Shown here in pieces: positions 8,716 to 15,263 of a stretch of 19,299 nucleotides of DNA. The DNA is taken from assembly GCA_963748075.1 (NCBI GenBank), contig CAVVHQ010000040.1, positions 1 through 19,299 of the forward strand, given 5' to 3'. The translations under genes were made by a program, and so were the position numbers. Source of the DNA: VRUE01 sp963748075 (GTDB lineage Bacteria > Actinomycetota > Thermoleophilia > Solirubrobacterales > 70-9). The notes beneath the pieces were generated by a model. The model saw only the letters and a program-made list of their open reading frames with translations. It did no database searches and was not told the DNA's origin. Each line of letters begins with the position of its first letter. Position 1 is the first letter of the stretch.

Positions 8716-9756
8716 TCAGCTTGGGGTGTGGCTCGCCGCGGGATGGTCGGCTCCGACGGTACCTAGGATCGTCTCCACGAGGAGCCTGGGATCTCGCCTC
8801 GTCGGAGTCGCGTCCGCGGTGCGCTTCTCGACCTGGATTGCCCGCGGGTCGGTCAGAGGCCGCAGCCGCCCTTCGCGGATCAGCGCTTCGTCGACCCCGC
8901 CGAGACGACCCCCGTAGGTGGTGTAGACGGGGATGCCCAGCGCCGCCGCCTCGCGGTTCATCGTGCCACCGGCGGAGACCACGAGGTCGGCGAGGGCGAC
9001 CAGGCTCTGCGCCTCGACCGCACCCGGCGGGAGGATCAGAGACGGCAGCCGCAGGCTCTCGACCAGCTCGCGCTGCTCCTCGGTGCGGGGCAGGACGATC
9101 GCCTGCACGTCGTCATCCTGGCCGAGCCGCGCCAGGACTTTGGGGAAGAGCGGGTTCGACTTGCGGTGGTAGAGCGAGACGTCGGGCGGCGGGCGGACGA
9201 CTACGACCACCCGCTCGGTGTCGACCGATAGACGCCGCAGCGCCTCCGGGTCGGGCTCGAAGTCGTAGAGGTAGTACTCCTCCTTGATCCCCGGGTATTG
9301 GAAGAGCTTCTGGGGGCCGACCCCGAAGCGGCGCAGGCGCTCGGCCGGGACCGACTCGGGGAACATCACCCGCTTGGCGAGCCGGCAGCCGATCCGGTGC
9401 TGGGTGACCGCGTACTCGTAGTCGTGCATGTTGGCCTCGGAGACGCCGAGCAGCCGGGCGGCGATCGCCAGGTCGTTGGAGCCGTGCGCGAGGGCGAGGT
9501 CGAAGGAGCGGCCGCGCCCGAAGCGGACCATCGCCGCGGTGCGGGTGCCGAGCCGCTGCGCCTTGCGCAGCCGCGAGACCCCGCCGTGCCGCCCGATCGG
9601 CGTGTGCTCCATCCCGTGCAGGTCGAGCAGCGCCTGGGTCTGCGCGTAGTCGCGCGAGGTGACCTCGACGCCGTGGCCCCGCTCGCGCAGCCGCTCGATG
9701 ATCGGCCGCAGGACGAGCACGTGCGCCGGCGCGCTCATGTCGACCCAGATGTTCAC
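8716..9756 (-). CDS. DUF354-family glycosyltransferase-like protein
   Basis: A 346-residue protein of the DUF354 family (Pfam PF04007), related in fold to MurG and UDP-GlcNAc 2-epimerase and common in archaeal and actinobacterial surface-glycan loci. The opening MNIWVDMSAPAHVLVLRPIIERLRERGH is the family hallmark. A nucleotide-sugar binding half follows (RVVVVVRPPPDVSLYH, then VVSAGGTMNREAAALGIPVYTTYGG, about 260-284). The start is GTG at 9756 with GAAGAG a few nt upstream. Its neighbours, a sugar transferase and asnB, suggest a role in building the same envelope polysaccharide. The donor and acceptor cannot be told from sequence. Confidence 0.85.
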   Translation of the reverse strand: MNIWVDMSAPAHVLVLRPIIERLRERGHGVEVTSRDYAQTQALLDLHGMEHTPIGRHGGVSRLRKAQRLGTRTAAMVRFGRGRSFDLALAHGSNDLAIAARLLGVSEANMHDYEYAVTQHRIGCRLAKRVMFPESVPAERLRRFGVGPQKLFQYPGIKEEYYLYDFEPDPEALRRLSVDTERVVVVVRPPPDVSLYHRKSNPLFPKVLARLGQDDDVQAIVLPRTEEQRELVESLRLPSLILPPGAVEAQSLVALADLVVSAGGTMNREAAALGIPVYTTYGGRLGGVDEALIREGRLRPLTDPRAIQVEKRTADATPTRRDPRLLVETILGTVGADHPAASHTPS

Positions 9757-9922
9757 CGAGGCTCTTCGTGCTGCCGCCCCGGCGCGGCGGGTCCTGTCGC
9801 CGCAGGGGACCCACCGCCCCCTGCGGTAGCTGAAGCTTCCTCGGGGGCGGTCCCCCCTGCGACGCCACCCCCCGCGAGAGGAGTTGCAGAACGCCGAGAG
9901 CCCGAAGGCTTTGGCATCGAGC
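9757..9922. repeat. Hairpin-rich gap between glyA and the DUF354 gene
   Basis: This 166-bp gap has no gene. It holds a 9-bp inverted repeat, CCGCAGGGG (9800-9808) with CCCCTGCGG (9818-9826), and GGGG/CCCC runs that can fold further. At 9787-9800 lies the complement of GCGACAGGACCCGC, the unit of the tandem array at 15261-15381. A short stretch, GCGGTAGCTGAA (from about 9823), also recurs at the 3' end of glyA. No U-tract terminator is seen. Confidence 0.6.
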
Positions 9923-11140
9923 TCAAACCGCGGCGGTAGCTGAAAGCTGGGAATAGAGCGGGTAGCGCTCCATCAACGCGCGGGTTCGGTCGGCCAGCGC
10001 GTCCTTCTCGGACTCGAACTCGTCGCTGAGCGCCGTGGCGATCGCCGCGGCGATCTCGGTCATGTCCTCCTCGACGAGGCCGCGGGTGGTCAGCGCCGGG
10101 GTGCCGATCCGCAGGCCCGAGGGGTTCATCGGCGGCCGCTCGTCGAACGGGATCGCGTTGCGGTTGACCGTGATCCCGACCTCCTCGAGGCGCGTCTCGG
10201 CGGTCTTGCCGTCGAGGCCGCTCGGGGTCAGGTCGACCAGCACCAGGTGGACGTCGGTGCCGCCGGTGAGGACCGGCACGCCGCCGGCCTGCAGGCCCGC
10301 GGCCAGCGCCTGCGCGTTGGCGATCGTCTGGCGCTGGCGAGCCCGGAACGACTCGGTCGCGGCGATCCGCAGCGCCACCGCCTTGGCGGCGATCGTGTGC
10401 ATCAGCGGGCCGCCCTGCTCGCCGGGGAAGACCGCTTTGTCGATCGCTTTCGCGTGCTCCTCCCGGCAGAGGATCATGCCGCTGCGCGGCCCGCACAGCG
10501 TCTTGTGGATCGTCGTCGTGACGACGTCGGCGTACGGCACCGGGTTGGGGTGCTCGCCGGCGGCGACCAGCCCGGCGAAGTGCGCCATGTCGACCATCAG
10601 CTTGGCGCCGACCGAGTCGGCGATCTGGCGGAAGGCGGCGAAGTCGAGATGCCGCGGGTAGGCGGACCAGCCGGCGACGATCAGCTTCGGCCGGTGCTCA
10701 TGGGCGAGGCGCTCAACCTCGTCCATGTCGACCCGCAGGTCCTCGCGGCCGACGTGGTAGGCGACGACCTCGTACAGCTTCCCCGAGACGTTCAGCTTCA
10801 TCCCGTGGGTGAGGTGGCCGCCGTGGTCGAGCGCCAACCCGAGGATCGTGTCCCCCGGCTCGATCAGCCCCATGTAGGCGGCGTTGTTGGCCTGCGCGCC
10901 GGCGTGCGGCTGGACGTTGGCGTGGTCGGCGCCGAACAGCTCCTTGGCGCGGTCGATCGCCAGCTGCTCGGCGACGTCGACCTCCTCGCAGCCGCCGTAG
11001 TAGCGGCGGCCCGGGTAGCCCTCGGCGTACTTGTTGGTCAGCACCGAGCCGACCGCCTCCAGCACCGCCTGCGGGACGAAGTTCTCCGAGGCGATCATCT
11101 CCAACGTCCCCTGCTGGCGCCGCAGCTCGGCTTCCAGCAC
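9923..11140 (-). CDS. glyA: Serine hydroxymethyltransferase (5' end possibly frameshifted)
   Basis: PLP enzyme that converts serine and tetrahydrofolate to glycine and methylene-tetrahydrofolate in the cytoplasm. IASENF, SVLTNKYAEGYPGRRYYGG (32-50), the D-x-AHFAGLVAAGEHPNP region and the PLP lysine in TTTIHKTLCGPRSG (K213) are all present. From GTG at 11140 the product is 405 residues, starting MLEAELRRQQGTLEMIASEN; homologues usually have about 20-30 more N-terminal residues. That missing part (SELPENFQTAPLAGVDPAIAAV) is readable in frame upstream, but with no ATG, GTG or TTG. ATG at 11217 (MSLLSA) lies one frame off, which suggests a single-base deletion or a sequencing error. The IS element ends 43 bp beyond that ATG. 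The folding core is intact, so a shorter functional protein is possible. Confidence 0.93.
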   Translation of the reverse strand: MLEAELRRQQGTLEMIASENFVPQAVLEAVGSVLTNKYAEGYPGRRYYGGCEEVDVAEQLAIDRAKELFGADHANVQPHAGAQANNAAYMGLIEPGDTILGLALDHGGHLTHGMKLNVSGKLYEVVAYHVGREDLRVDMDEVERLAHEHRPKLIVAGWSAYPRHLDFAAFRQIADSVGAKLMVDMAHFAGLVAAGEHPNPVPYADVVTTTIHKTLCGPRSGMILCREEHAKAIDKAVFPGEQGGPLMHTIAAKAVALRIAATESFRARQRQTIANAQALAAGLQAGGVPVLTGGTDVHLVLVDLTPSGLDGKTAETRLEEVGITVNRNAIPFDERPPMNPSGLRIGTPALTTRGLVEEDMTEIAAAIATALSDEFESEKDALADRTRALMERYPLYSQLSATAAV

Positions 11141-11217
11141 GGCGGCGATCGCCGGGTCGACCCCGGCGAGGGGAGCCGTCTGGAAGTTTTCGGGCAGCTC
11201 GCTGATAGCAGCGACAT
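11141..11217 (-). other. Out-of-frame native 5' end of glyA
   Basis: ATG at 11217 opens MSLLSAS, resembling the MSLLN start of streptomycete GlyA. After about 14 nt the conserved reading SELPENFQTAPLAGVDP continues in the glyA frame. Joining the two needs one extra base (or two fewer). The in-frame region upstream holds no usual start codon up to the preceding stop at 11279-11281 inside the IS, nor up to the sua5 stop in the reconstructed pre-insertion sequence. Confidence 0.65.
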
Positions 11218-11240
11218 TACCAACGGCCCAGGCTGGCAGC

Positions 11241-11260
11241 GACTGAACGATTGACCCCTC
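11241..11260. repeat. Left half of the palindrome split by the IS element
   Basis: GACTGAACG (11241-11249) is the exact complement of CGTTCAGTC (12270-12278) on the far side of the IS, and TTGACC (11251-11256) complements GGTCAA (12263-12268). Joining the flanks with one copy of the 8-bp duplication gives a hairpin of about 44 nt. The right half also contains the sua5 stop codon. Confidence 0.7.
11253..11260. repeat. Target site duplication, left copy
   Basis: GACCCCTC directly before the IS left end, repeated at 12247-12254 directly after the right end. Eight base pairs is the usual duplication length for IS1595-family elements. Confidence 0.85.
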
Positions 11261-12246
11261 GGTGCGTATACGGTTCCGTCAGGTAGGAGCTCTACAGTCG
11301 GCCGATGCCTCGGCCAGACTTCCCGCGGACGATCATGGAGTTCCAAGAGCGCTTCGCAACCGATGAGGCCTGCCTGGAGTACCTGGCGGCTTCGCGCTGG
11401 CCGGAGGGCTTCGTCTGTCCATGCTGCGGGTCGCGCCAGGCCTGGGTGCTCGATCGCCGCCACCTATGGGAGTGCGCGTCCTGCCACGCGCAGACCTCGG
11501 TGACCGCCGGCACCGTGATGCACCGCACCCGCACGCCGCTGAGGCTGTGGTTTTGGGCCGCCTACCTGGTCGCCACCCACCAGCCCGGGATCTCCGCCAA
11601 GCAGCTCTCCCGCCAGCTCGGCCTGCGCTACGAAACCGCCTGGCTGATATTGCAGAAGCTGCGCCGGGCGATGGTCGCCCCCGAGCGCTCCCCGCTGCGG
11701 GGAGAGGTCGAGATCGACGAGTGCTGGATCGGCGGCGTAGAGCCGGGAAAGCAGGGCCGCGCGCCGGGGCCCAAGACCCTTGTCGGCGTCGCCGTGGAGG
11801 TGCGGGGACAGGGCTCCGGGCGTCTGCGGCTGGCACCGCTTGAGGATGCCGCGAAGCCGACCCTGGGAGCCTTCGTGAAGGCGACGACGGCACCCGGGTC
11901 GATCGTCCACACCGACGGCTGGAAGGGCTACAACGGCCTCGCGGCCGAAGGCTATGACCACCGCCCCCGCAGCCAGCGCGCCGGGGTTGGCGAGGAGCCT
12001 TTCCTGCCGCGCGCACATCGGGCGATCTCCAACCTCAAGGCCTGGATGCTGGGCACCCACCGCAGTGTCTCCAAGGAGCATCTTCCGGTCTACCTCGACG
12101 AGTACGTGTTCCGCCATAACCGCCGGCGCACCCCGATGGCCGCCTTCCAGACGCTGCTGGGGCTGGGCGCCGCCCACGAGCCCGCTACCTACGAAGAGAT
12201 CTCACGGCGAGATCAGGCAGCAGCCTGAGTCAACCGTATACGCACT
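11261..12246 (+). mobile_element. IS1595-family insertion sequence (986 bp)
   Basis: A complete element. The left end, GGTGCGTATACGGTT at 11261, matches the complement of the right end (12224-12246) at 19 of 23 positions, and the 8-bp GACCCCTC duplication flanks both sides. One transposase gene fills it on the plus strand, against the direction of all neighbouring genes, and its stop lies inside the right terminal repeat. The intact frame, terminal repeats and target duplication suggest a recent, possibly still active insertion. It separates sua5 from glyA. Confidence 0.9.
11305..12228 (+). CDS. IS1595-family transposase
   Basis: DDE-type transposase of the IS1595 (ISXO2-like) family that cuts and joins the IS ends. 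The 307 residues show an N-terminal zinc ribbon (CPCC at 38-41, then CASC at 57-60), a helix-turn-helix-like stretch (GISAKQLSRQLGLRYETAW, 95-113), and the catalytic domain: VEIDECWIGG (D138), VHTDGWKGY (D204), then NLKAWMLGTHRSVSKEHLPVY and YLDEYVFRHNRR. ATG at 11305 is chosen because family members begin with a similar S/PRxDFPxT-xEFQ segment. A second ATG at 11335 is possible. AGGAG lies 15 nt upstream of the first, which is far for a Shine-Dalgarno. No frameshift or stop is seen. Confidence 0.93.
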   Translation: MPRPDFPRTIMEFQERFATDEACLEYLAASRWPEGFVCPCCGSRQAWVLDRRHLWECASCHAQTSVTAGTVMHRTRTPLRLWFWAAYLVATHQPGISAKQLSRQLGLRYETAWLILQKLRRAMVAPERSPLRGEVEIDECWIGGVEPGKQGRAPGPKTLVGVAVEVRGQGSGRLRLAPLEDAAKPTLGAFVKATTAPGSIVHTDGWKGYNGLAAEGYDHRPRSQRAGVGEEPFLPRAHRAISNLKAWMLGTHRSVSKEHLPVYLDEYVFRHNRRRTPMAAFQTLLGLGAAHEPATYEEISRRDQAAA

Positions 12247-12254
12247 GACCCCTC
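12247..12254. repeat. Target site duplication, right copy
   Basis: GACCCCTC, identical to 11253-11260, immediately after the right end of the IS. Confidence 0.85.
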
Positions 12255-12278
12255 TATGGGGTGGTCAACCGTTCAGTC
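12255..12278. repeat. Right half of the palindrome split by the IS element
   Basis: Contains GGGG (12258-12261), GGTCAA (12263-12268) and CGTTCAGTC (12270-12278), which complement the sequence just left of the IS. The sua5 stop codon (12273-12275) lies in this arm, so the ancestral hairpin began at the end of that gene. No U-tract follows in the reconstructed transcript. Confidence 0.7.
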
Positions 12279-12908
12279 GCCGATCACATCGGCCAGGCTC
12301 GCTCCCAAAGCGAGCTTGGAAAGCGCCCCCTCGCGGAGGATGCTCCACTCGCCGCCGGCATCGAAGCGCGTCAGGTCGACCACCGTCGAGGGCAGGCCGG
12401 TGAGGGCGCCGCCGTCGATCGCCAGGTCGGCGCCGGCGACGATCTGCGACGGGACCTCGCCGAGGCTCGCCGGCGCCGGCTTGCCGCTGCGGTTGGCCGA
12501 GGTCTGGAAGAGCGGGCACATCGCCCCGGCGAGCGGACCGCCGATCAGGCGGACGCCGAGCCGCTCCGGGTCCTCGCGGCAGGCGAGCGGGTAGCGCCGC
12601 TCCGGGTTGGCCACCACGAGGGTGACCGGGCCCGGCAGCAGCGCGCCGACCGCTTCGCGGCTTCGCGGGCCGAGCCCCTCGACCAGCTCCCGCATCGCCA
12701 GCGGCGAGAGGTACATCACCGCCGAGGACTTGCCCTCGTCGCGGCCCTTGAGCCGCTGGATGCGCTCGATCGCCGCGGCGTCGAGCGGGTCGCAGGCCAG
12801 CCCGTAGAGGCCGTCCGCCGGGAAGACGGCCACCCCGCCTGCGCCGATGCAGCGCTCCAGCGCGGCCCGAGCCGCCTCGGCGCCGTCGCGCTCGATCGAG
12901 ATCAGCAT
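12273..12908 (-). CDS. L-threonylcarbamoyladenylate synthase (TsaC/Sua5/YwlC family)
   Basis: Makes threonylcarbamoyl-AMP from threonine, bicarbonate and ATP, the first step of the t6A37 tRNA modification. The 211 residues from ATG at 12908 (MLISIERDG) include the conserved PADGLYGLACDP (30-41), the RLKGRDEGKSSAVMYLS nucleotide site, TSANRSGKPAPASLGEV and STVVDLTR. The length fits the single-domain TsaC/YrdC form without a Sua5 C-terminal domain. This ATG has AGGGG 8 nt upstream, placed at the foot of a 20-bp hairpin; another ATG at 12941 lies in that hairpin's loop and would add 11 unconserved residues. It lies 64 bp after prmC, as in mycobacteria. Confidence 0.93.
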   Translation of the reverse strand: MLISIERDGAEAARAALERCIGAGGVAVFPADGLYGLACDPLDAAAIERIQRLKGRDEGKSSAVMYLSPLAMRELVEGLGPRSREAVGALLPGPVTLVVANPERRYPLACREDPERLGVRLIGGPLAGAMCPLFQTSANRSGKPAPASLGEVPSQIVAGADLAIDGGALTGLPSTVVDLTRFDAGGEWSILREGALSKLALGASLADVIGD

Positions 12909-12918
12909 CGCGCCCGCC

Positions 12919-12963
12919 CCTGTGACGAGTTGTTGTCGCATACCGACAACAACTCGTCACAGG
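12919..12963. repeat. Perfect 20-bp hairpin between prmC and the sua5-like gene
   Basis: CCTGTGACGAGTTGTTGTCG (12919-12938) and its exact complement at 12944-12963 flank a 5-nt loop, CATAC. On the transcript the 3' arm ends in CAGG, which runs directly into the AGGGG ribosome binding site of the sua5-like gene. The hairpin fills most of the 64-bp gap. No U-tract follows, so a terminator is unlikely. Confidence 0.85.
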
Positions 12964-12972
12964 CGGCCCTCC

Positions 12973-13795
12973 TCACCGGTTCGTCCCCACCACGACGCGC
13001 GGGATCCCGGCCAGGTCGGGGCGCGTCTCGACCGCGCCGAAGCCGGCTTCGAACAGCATCTCGCTCACCGCCGGCGCCTGGCCCGCACCGACCTCCAGGG
13101 CGACGACCGGCGCGACCCCGACCACGACCGGGATCGCGGCGCGCAGCACGTCGAGCCCGTCGTGCCCGGCGAGCAGCGACTCGCGCGGCTCCCACTCGGT
13201 GATCTCCGGCTCCAACCCGCTCCACTCCGCCTCGCCGACGTAGGGCAGGTTGGCGACGAGCAGGCCGAAGCCTCCGAGCTGGGGCGGCAGCATCGCCTCG
13301 ACTAAGTCCACCCGCTCGGACAGGCCGAGCCGCGCCGCGTTGGCGCGCGCGACCTCGAGCGCCGCCGCCGAGATGTCGGTCGCGGTCACCTCGCAGCCCG
13401 GCAGCTCGGCGGCGATCGCCAGCGCGACCGCGCCTGAGCCGGTGCCGACGTCGAGCACGCGGCGCGGCCTCAGCTCCAGCGCCAGCTCGACCAGCAGCTC
13501 GGTCTCCGGTCGCGGGATCAGCACGCGGGGATCGACCGACAGCTCGATCGAGCGGAACCCTTTGCGACCGAGGATGTAGGCGAGCGGCTCGCGCCGCAGC
13601 CGCCTGCGCACCAGCTCGCCGAACCGCCGCGCCGCGCCGGCGGGCACCCCCGCCTCCGGCTCGGCCACGAGGCGCGCCCGGTCCCAGCCGCTCGCCTCGG
13701 CCAAGAGCAGTTCTGCGTCCAAACGTGGGCTCTGGACTCCAGCGGCACGTAGAGCGTCCACGGCAGCTGCCAAGGCCTCTCGACTGCTGCTCATG
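12973..13795 (-). CDS. prmC: Peptide chain release factor N5-glutamine methyltransferase
   Basis: PrmC (HemK) methylates the glutamine of the GGQ motif in release factors using S-adenosylmethionine. The SAM-binding motif DVGTGSGAVALAIA and the downstream TATDISAAALEVARANA are clear, and the N-terminal helical domain precedes them (with RREPLAYILGRKGF and VLIPRPETELLVE). The substrate-binding motif reads NLPYV (about 182-186) instead of the canonical NPPY. From ATG at 13795 (MSSSREALAAAVDALRAAG) it has 273 residues; GTG at 13812 would add six residues and has AGG about 8 nt upstream. It follows prfA, its substrate's gene, across copy B of the palindromic element. Confidence 0.94.
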
Positions 13796-13816
13796 TCAGG
13801 AGCGGTGGCCACGCCT

Positions 13817-13931
13817 AGAACCTATCCCGGTAGGGGTGGAACGTCTTGTGCTTTTTCTGCAAAAACGCCAGCGGACAGCCAACAACTGTCTTCAGAAAAA
13901 GTTAAGTGGAACCCCTACCGGGATAGGTTCT
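13817..13931. repeat. Structured palindromic element, copy B (115 bp)
   Basis: Perfect 21-bp outer arms (13817-13837 and 13911-13931, starting AGAACCTATCCCGGTAGGGG) enclose a 9-bp inner stem, CTTTTTCTG (13851-13859) with CAGAAAAAG (13893-13901), and a 33-nt loop. CGGACAGCCA (13872-13881) lies exactly 11 nt before the inner right stem. The core matches copy A in reverse orientation, with 28-29 identical nt on one side and about 21 of 22 on the other. The outer arms differ from those of copy A, yet remain perfectly self-complementary. It occupies nearly the whole gap between prfA and prmC, and its last base is the first base of the prfA stop codon complement. Confidence 0.85.
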
Positions 13932-14995
13932 CAGACCGCCGCGGCCTCCAGCCGGCGGCGTTTCTCCTCCGCCGCCAGCGCCTCGGTGAACTCGCCCAGC
14001 TGGCCTGCCAGCACCCCGTCGAGGTTGTGCGAGGTGAGCTTGATCCGGTGGTCGGTGACGCGCCCCTGCGGGAAGTTGTAGGTGCGGACCTTCTCGGAGC
14101 GCTCGCCGCTGCCCACCTGCGCTTTTCGCTCCGCCGCGACCTTCGCCTGCTGCTCGGCCAACTCGCGCTCGTAGAGGCGGGCCCGCAGCACCCGCATCGC
14201 CCGCTCGCGGTTCTGAAGCTGGGACTTCTCGTCCTGCATCGAGACCACGATCCCGGTCGGCCGGTGGGTGATCCGCACCGCCGAGTCGGTCGTGTTTACC
14301 GACTGCCCGCCCGGCCCCGAGGAGCGGTAGACGTCGATCTGGAGGTCGTTCTGGTCGACCTCGACCTCGACCTCCTCTGCCTCGGGCAACACCGCGACAG
14401 TCGCGGTCGAGGTGTGGATGCGACCCTGCGACTCGGTCTCCGGCACCCGCTGCACCCGGTGGGTGCCCCCCTCGAACTTGAAGACCGAGTAGGCGCCCTC
14501 GCCCTTCACCGCGAAGGTCACCTCCTTGAAGCCGCCCACCTCGGCCGGCGAATGCGACAGCATCTCGGTCGCGAACCCCCGCTCCTCCGCGTAGCGGGTC
14601 AGCATCTTGTAGAGGTCGCCGGCGAACAGTGCCGCCTCGTCCCCCCCGGTCCCGGCCCGGATCTCGACCAGCACGTTCTTCGCGTCGTTCGGATCCCGCT
14701 CGACCATCGCCAAGCGGATCTCCTCCTCCAGCTCCTCCAACCGCCCGGGAGCCTCCTCCACGACCGTCCGCAGCTCCGGATCGTCACCGTCCTCGGCCAG
14801 CAGCTCCCTCGCCCCCTCGAGGTCGCCCTTCAGCGTCCGCCACTCGCCGGCCAGCTTGCGGGCGGGCTCCAGCTCCCGGTATTCCCTCCCGACCTCGGCA
14901 TAACGAGCACGGTCGCCAATTACCGCAGGGTCGGACATCTGAGCCTCGAGCTCAGCAAATCTGGCCTCGATCTGCTCGACCAGCGATTCGATCAT
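13931..14995 (-). CDS. prfA: Peptide chain release factor 1
   Basis: RF1 reads UAA and UAG in the ribosomal A site and triggers peptide release. From ATG at 14995 (MIESLVEQIEARFAELEAQM) the protein has 354 residues, normal for RF1. The GGQ motif is in RSSGPGGQSVNTTDSAVRITH (225-244). The codon-recognition segment reads RVPETESQGRIHTS (183-196), with the P-x-T tripeptide of RF1 and not the SPF of RF2; the middle residue is Glu where Ala or Val is common. EIRAGTGGDEAALFAGDLYKMY-like sequence (111-131) is conserved. The frame is open far upstream, but that region is repeat DNA and not conserved. No Shine-Dalgarno is seen. It lies ahead of prmC. Confidence 0.96.
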   Translation of the reverse strand: MIESLVEQIEARFAELEAQMSDPAVIGDRARYAEVGREYRELEPARKLAGEWRTLKGDLEGARELLAEDGDDPELRTVVEEAPGRLEELEEEIRLAMVERDPNDAKNVLVEIRAGTGGDEAALFAGDLYKMLTRYAEERGFATEMLSHSPAEVGGFKEVTFAVKGEGAYSVFKFEGGTHRVQRVPETESQGRIHTSTATVAVLPEAEEVEVEVDQNDLQIDVYRSSGPGGQSVNTTDSAVRITHRPTGIVVSMQDEKSQLQNRERAMRVLRARLYERELAEQQAKVAAERKAQVGSGERSEKVRTYNFPQGRVTDHRIKLTSHNLDGVLAGQLGEFTEALAAEEKRRRLEAAAV

Positions 14996-15045
14996 GCAGC
15001 TAACGATAGGCACTGCCCGGGCGGCCTTGGCGCCGCGCGGCTCCC

Positions 15046-15147
15046 GCGGGTGGCGTCGGGGATAGGTCCTCCGTCGAATCCGCGGCTCGGGCGGGTGACG
15101 TCGGGTGGGGGCGTCCAACCATACGAAGCTCCGCGGGTGGCGCCGGG
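15046..15147. repeat. Three-unit direct repeat (GCGGGTGRCGYCGGG)
   Basis: GCGGGTGGCGTCGGG (15046-15060), GCGGGTGACGTCGGG (15091-15105) and GCGGGTGGCGCCGGG (15133-15147) are spaced 45 and 42 bp apart. The second and third continue into related TGGGGGYGTCC sequence. The third unit overlaps the left arm of the palindrome at 15141-15263. No gene is seen in this stretch. Confidence 0.7.
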
Positions 15148-15263
15148 GTGGGGGTGTCCGGGCGGCAGCGGCGTCCTCTTTTTCGCCCCGACCACGACCC
15201 TCGGACGGCCATCGACACTCCTGGCGAAAAACCCAGCAACGCCCGGACACCCCCATCCCGGCG
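15141..15263. repeat. Structured palindromic element, diverged copy D (123 bp)
   Basis: Outer arms of 23 bp (15141-15163 and 15241-15263) match at 22 positions. The inner stem is TTTTTCGCC (15179-15187) with GGCGAAAAA (15223-15231), and the loop is 35 nt. CGGACGGCCA (15202-15211) lies exactly 11 nt before the inner right stem, the same place as CGGACAGCCA in copy B. Arm length, T5/A5 stem, loop size and decamer position all agree with copies A and B, though the overall sequence is more diverged. It lies between prfA and the DUF1385 gene. Confidence 0.65.
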
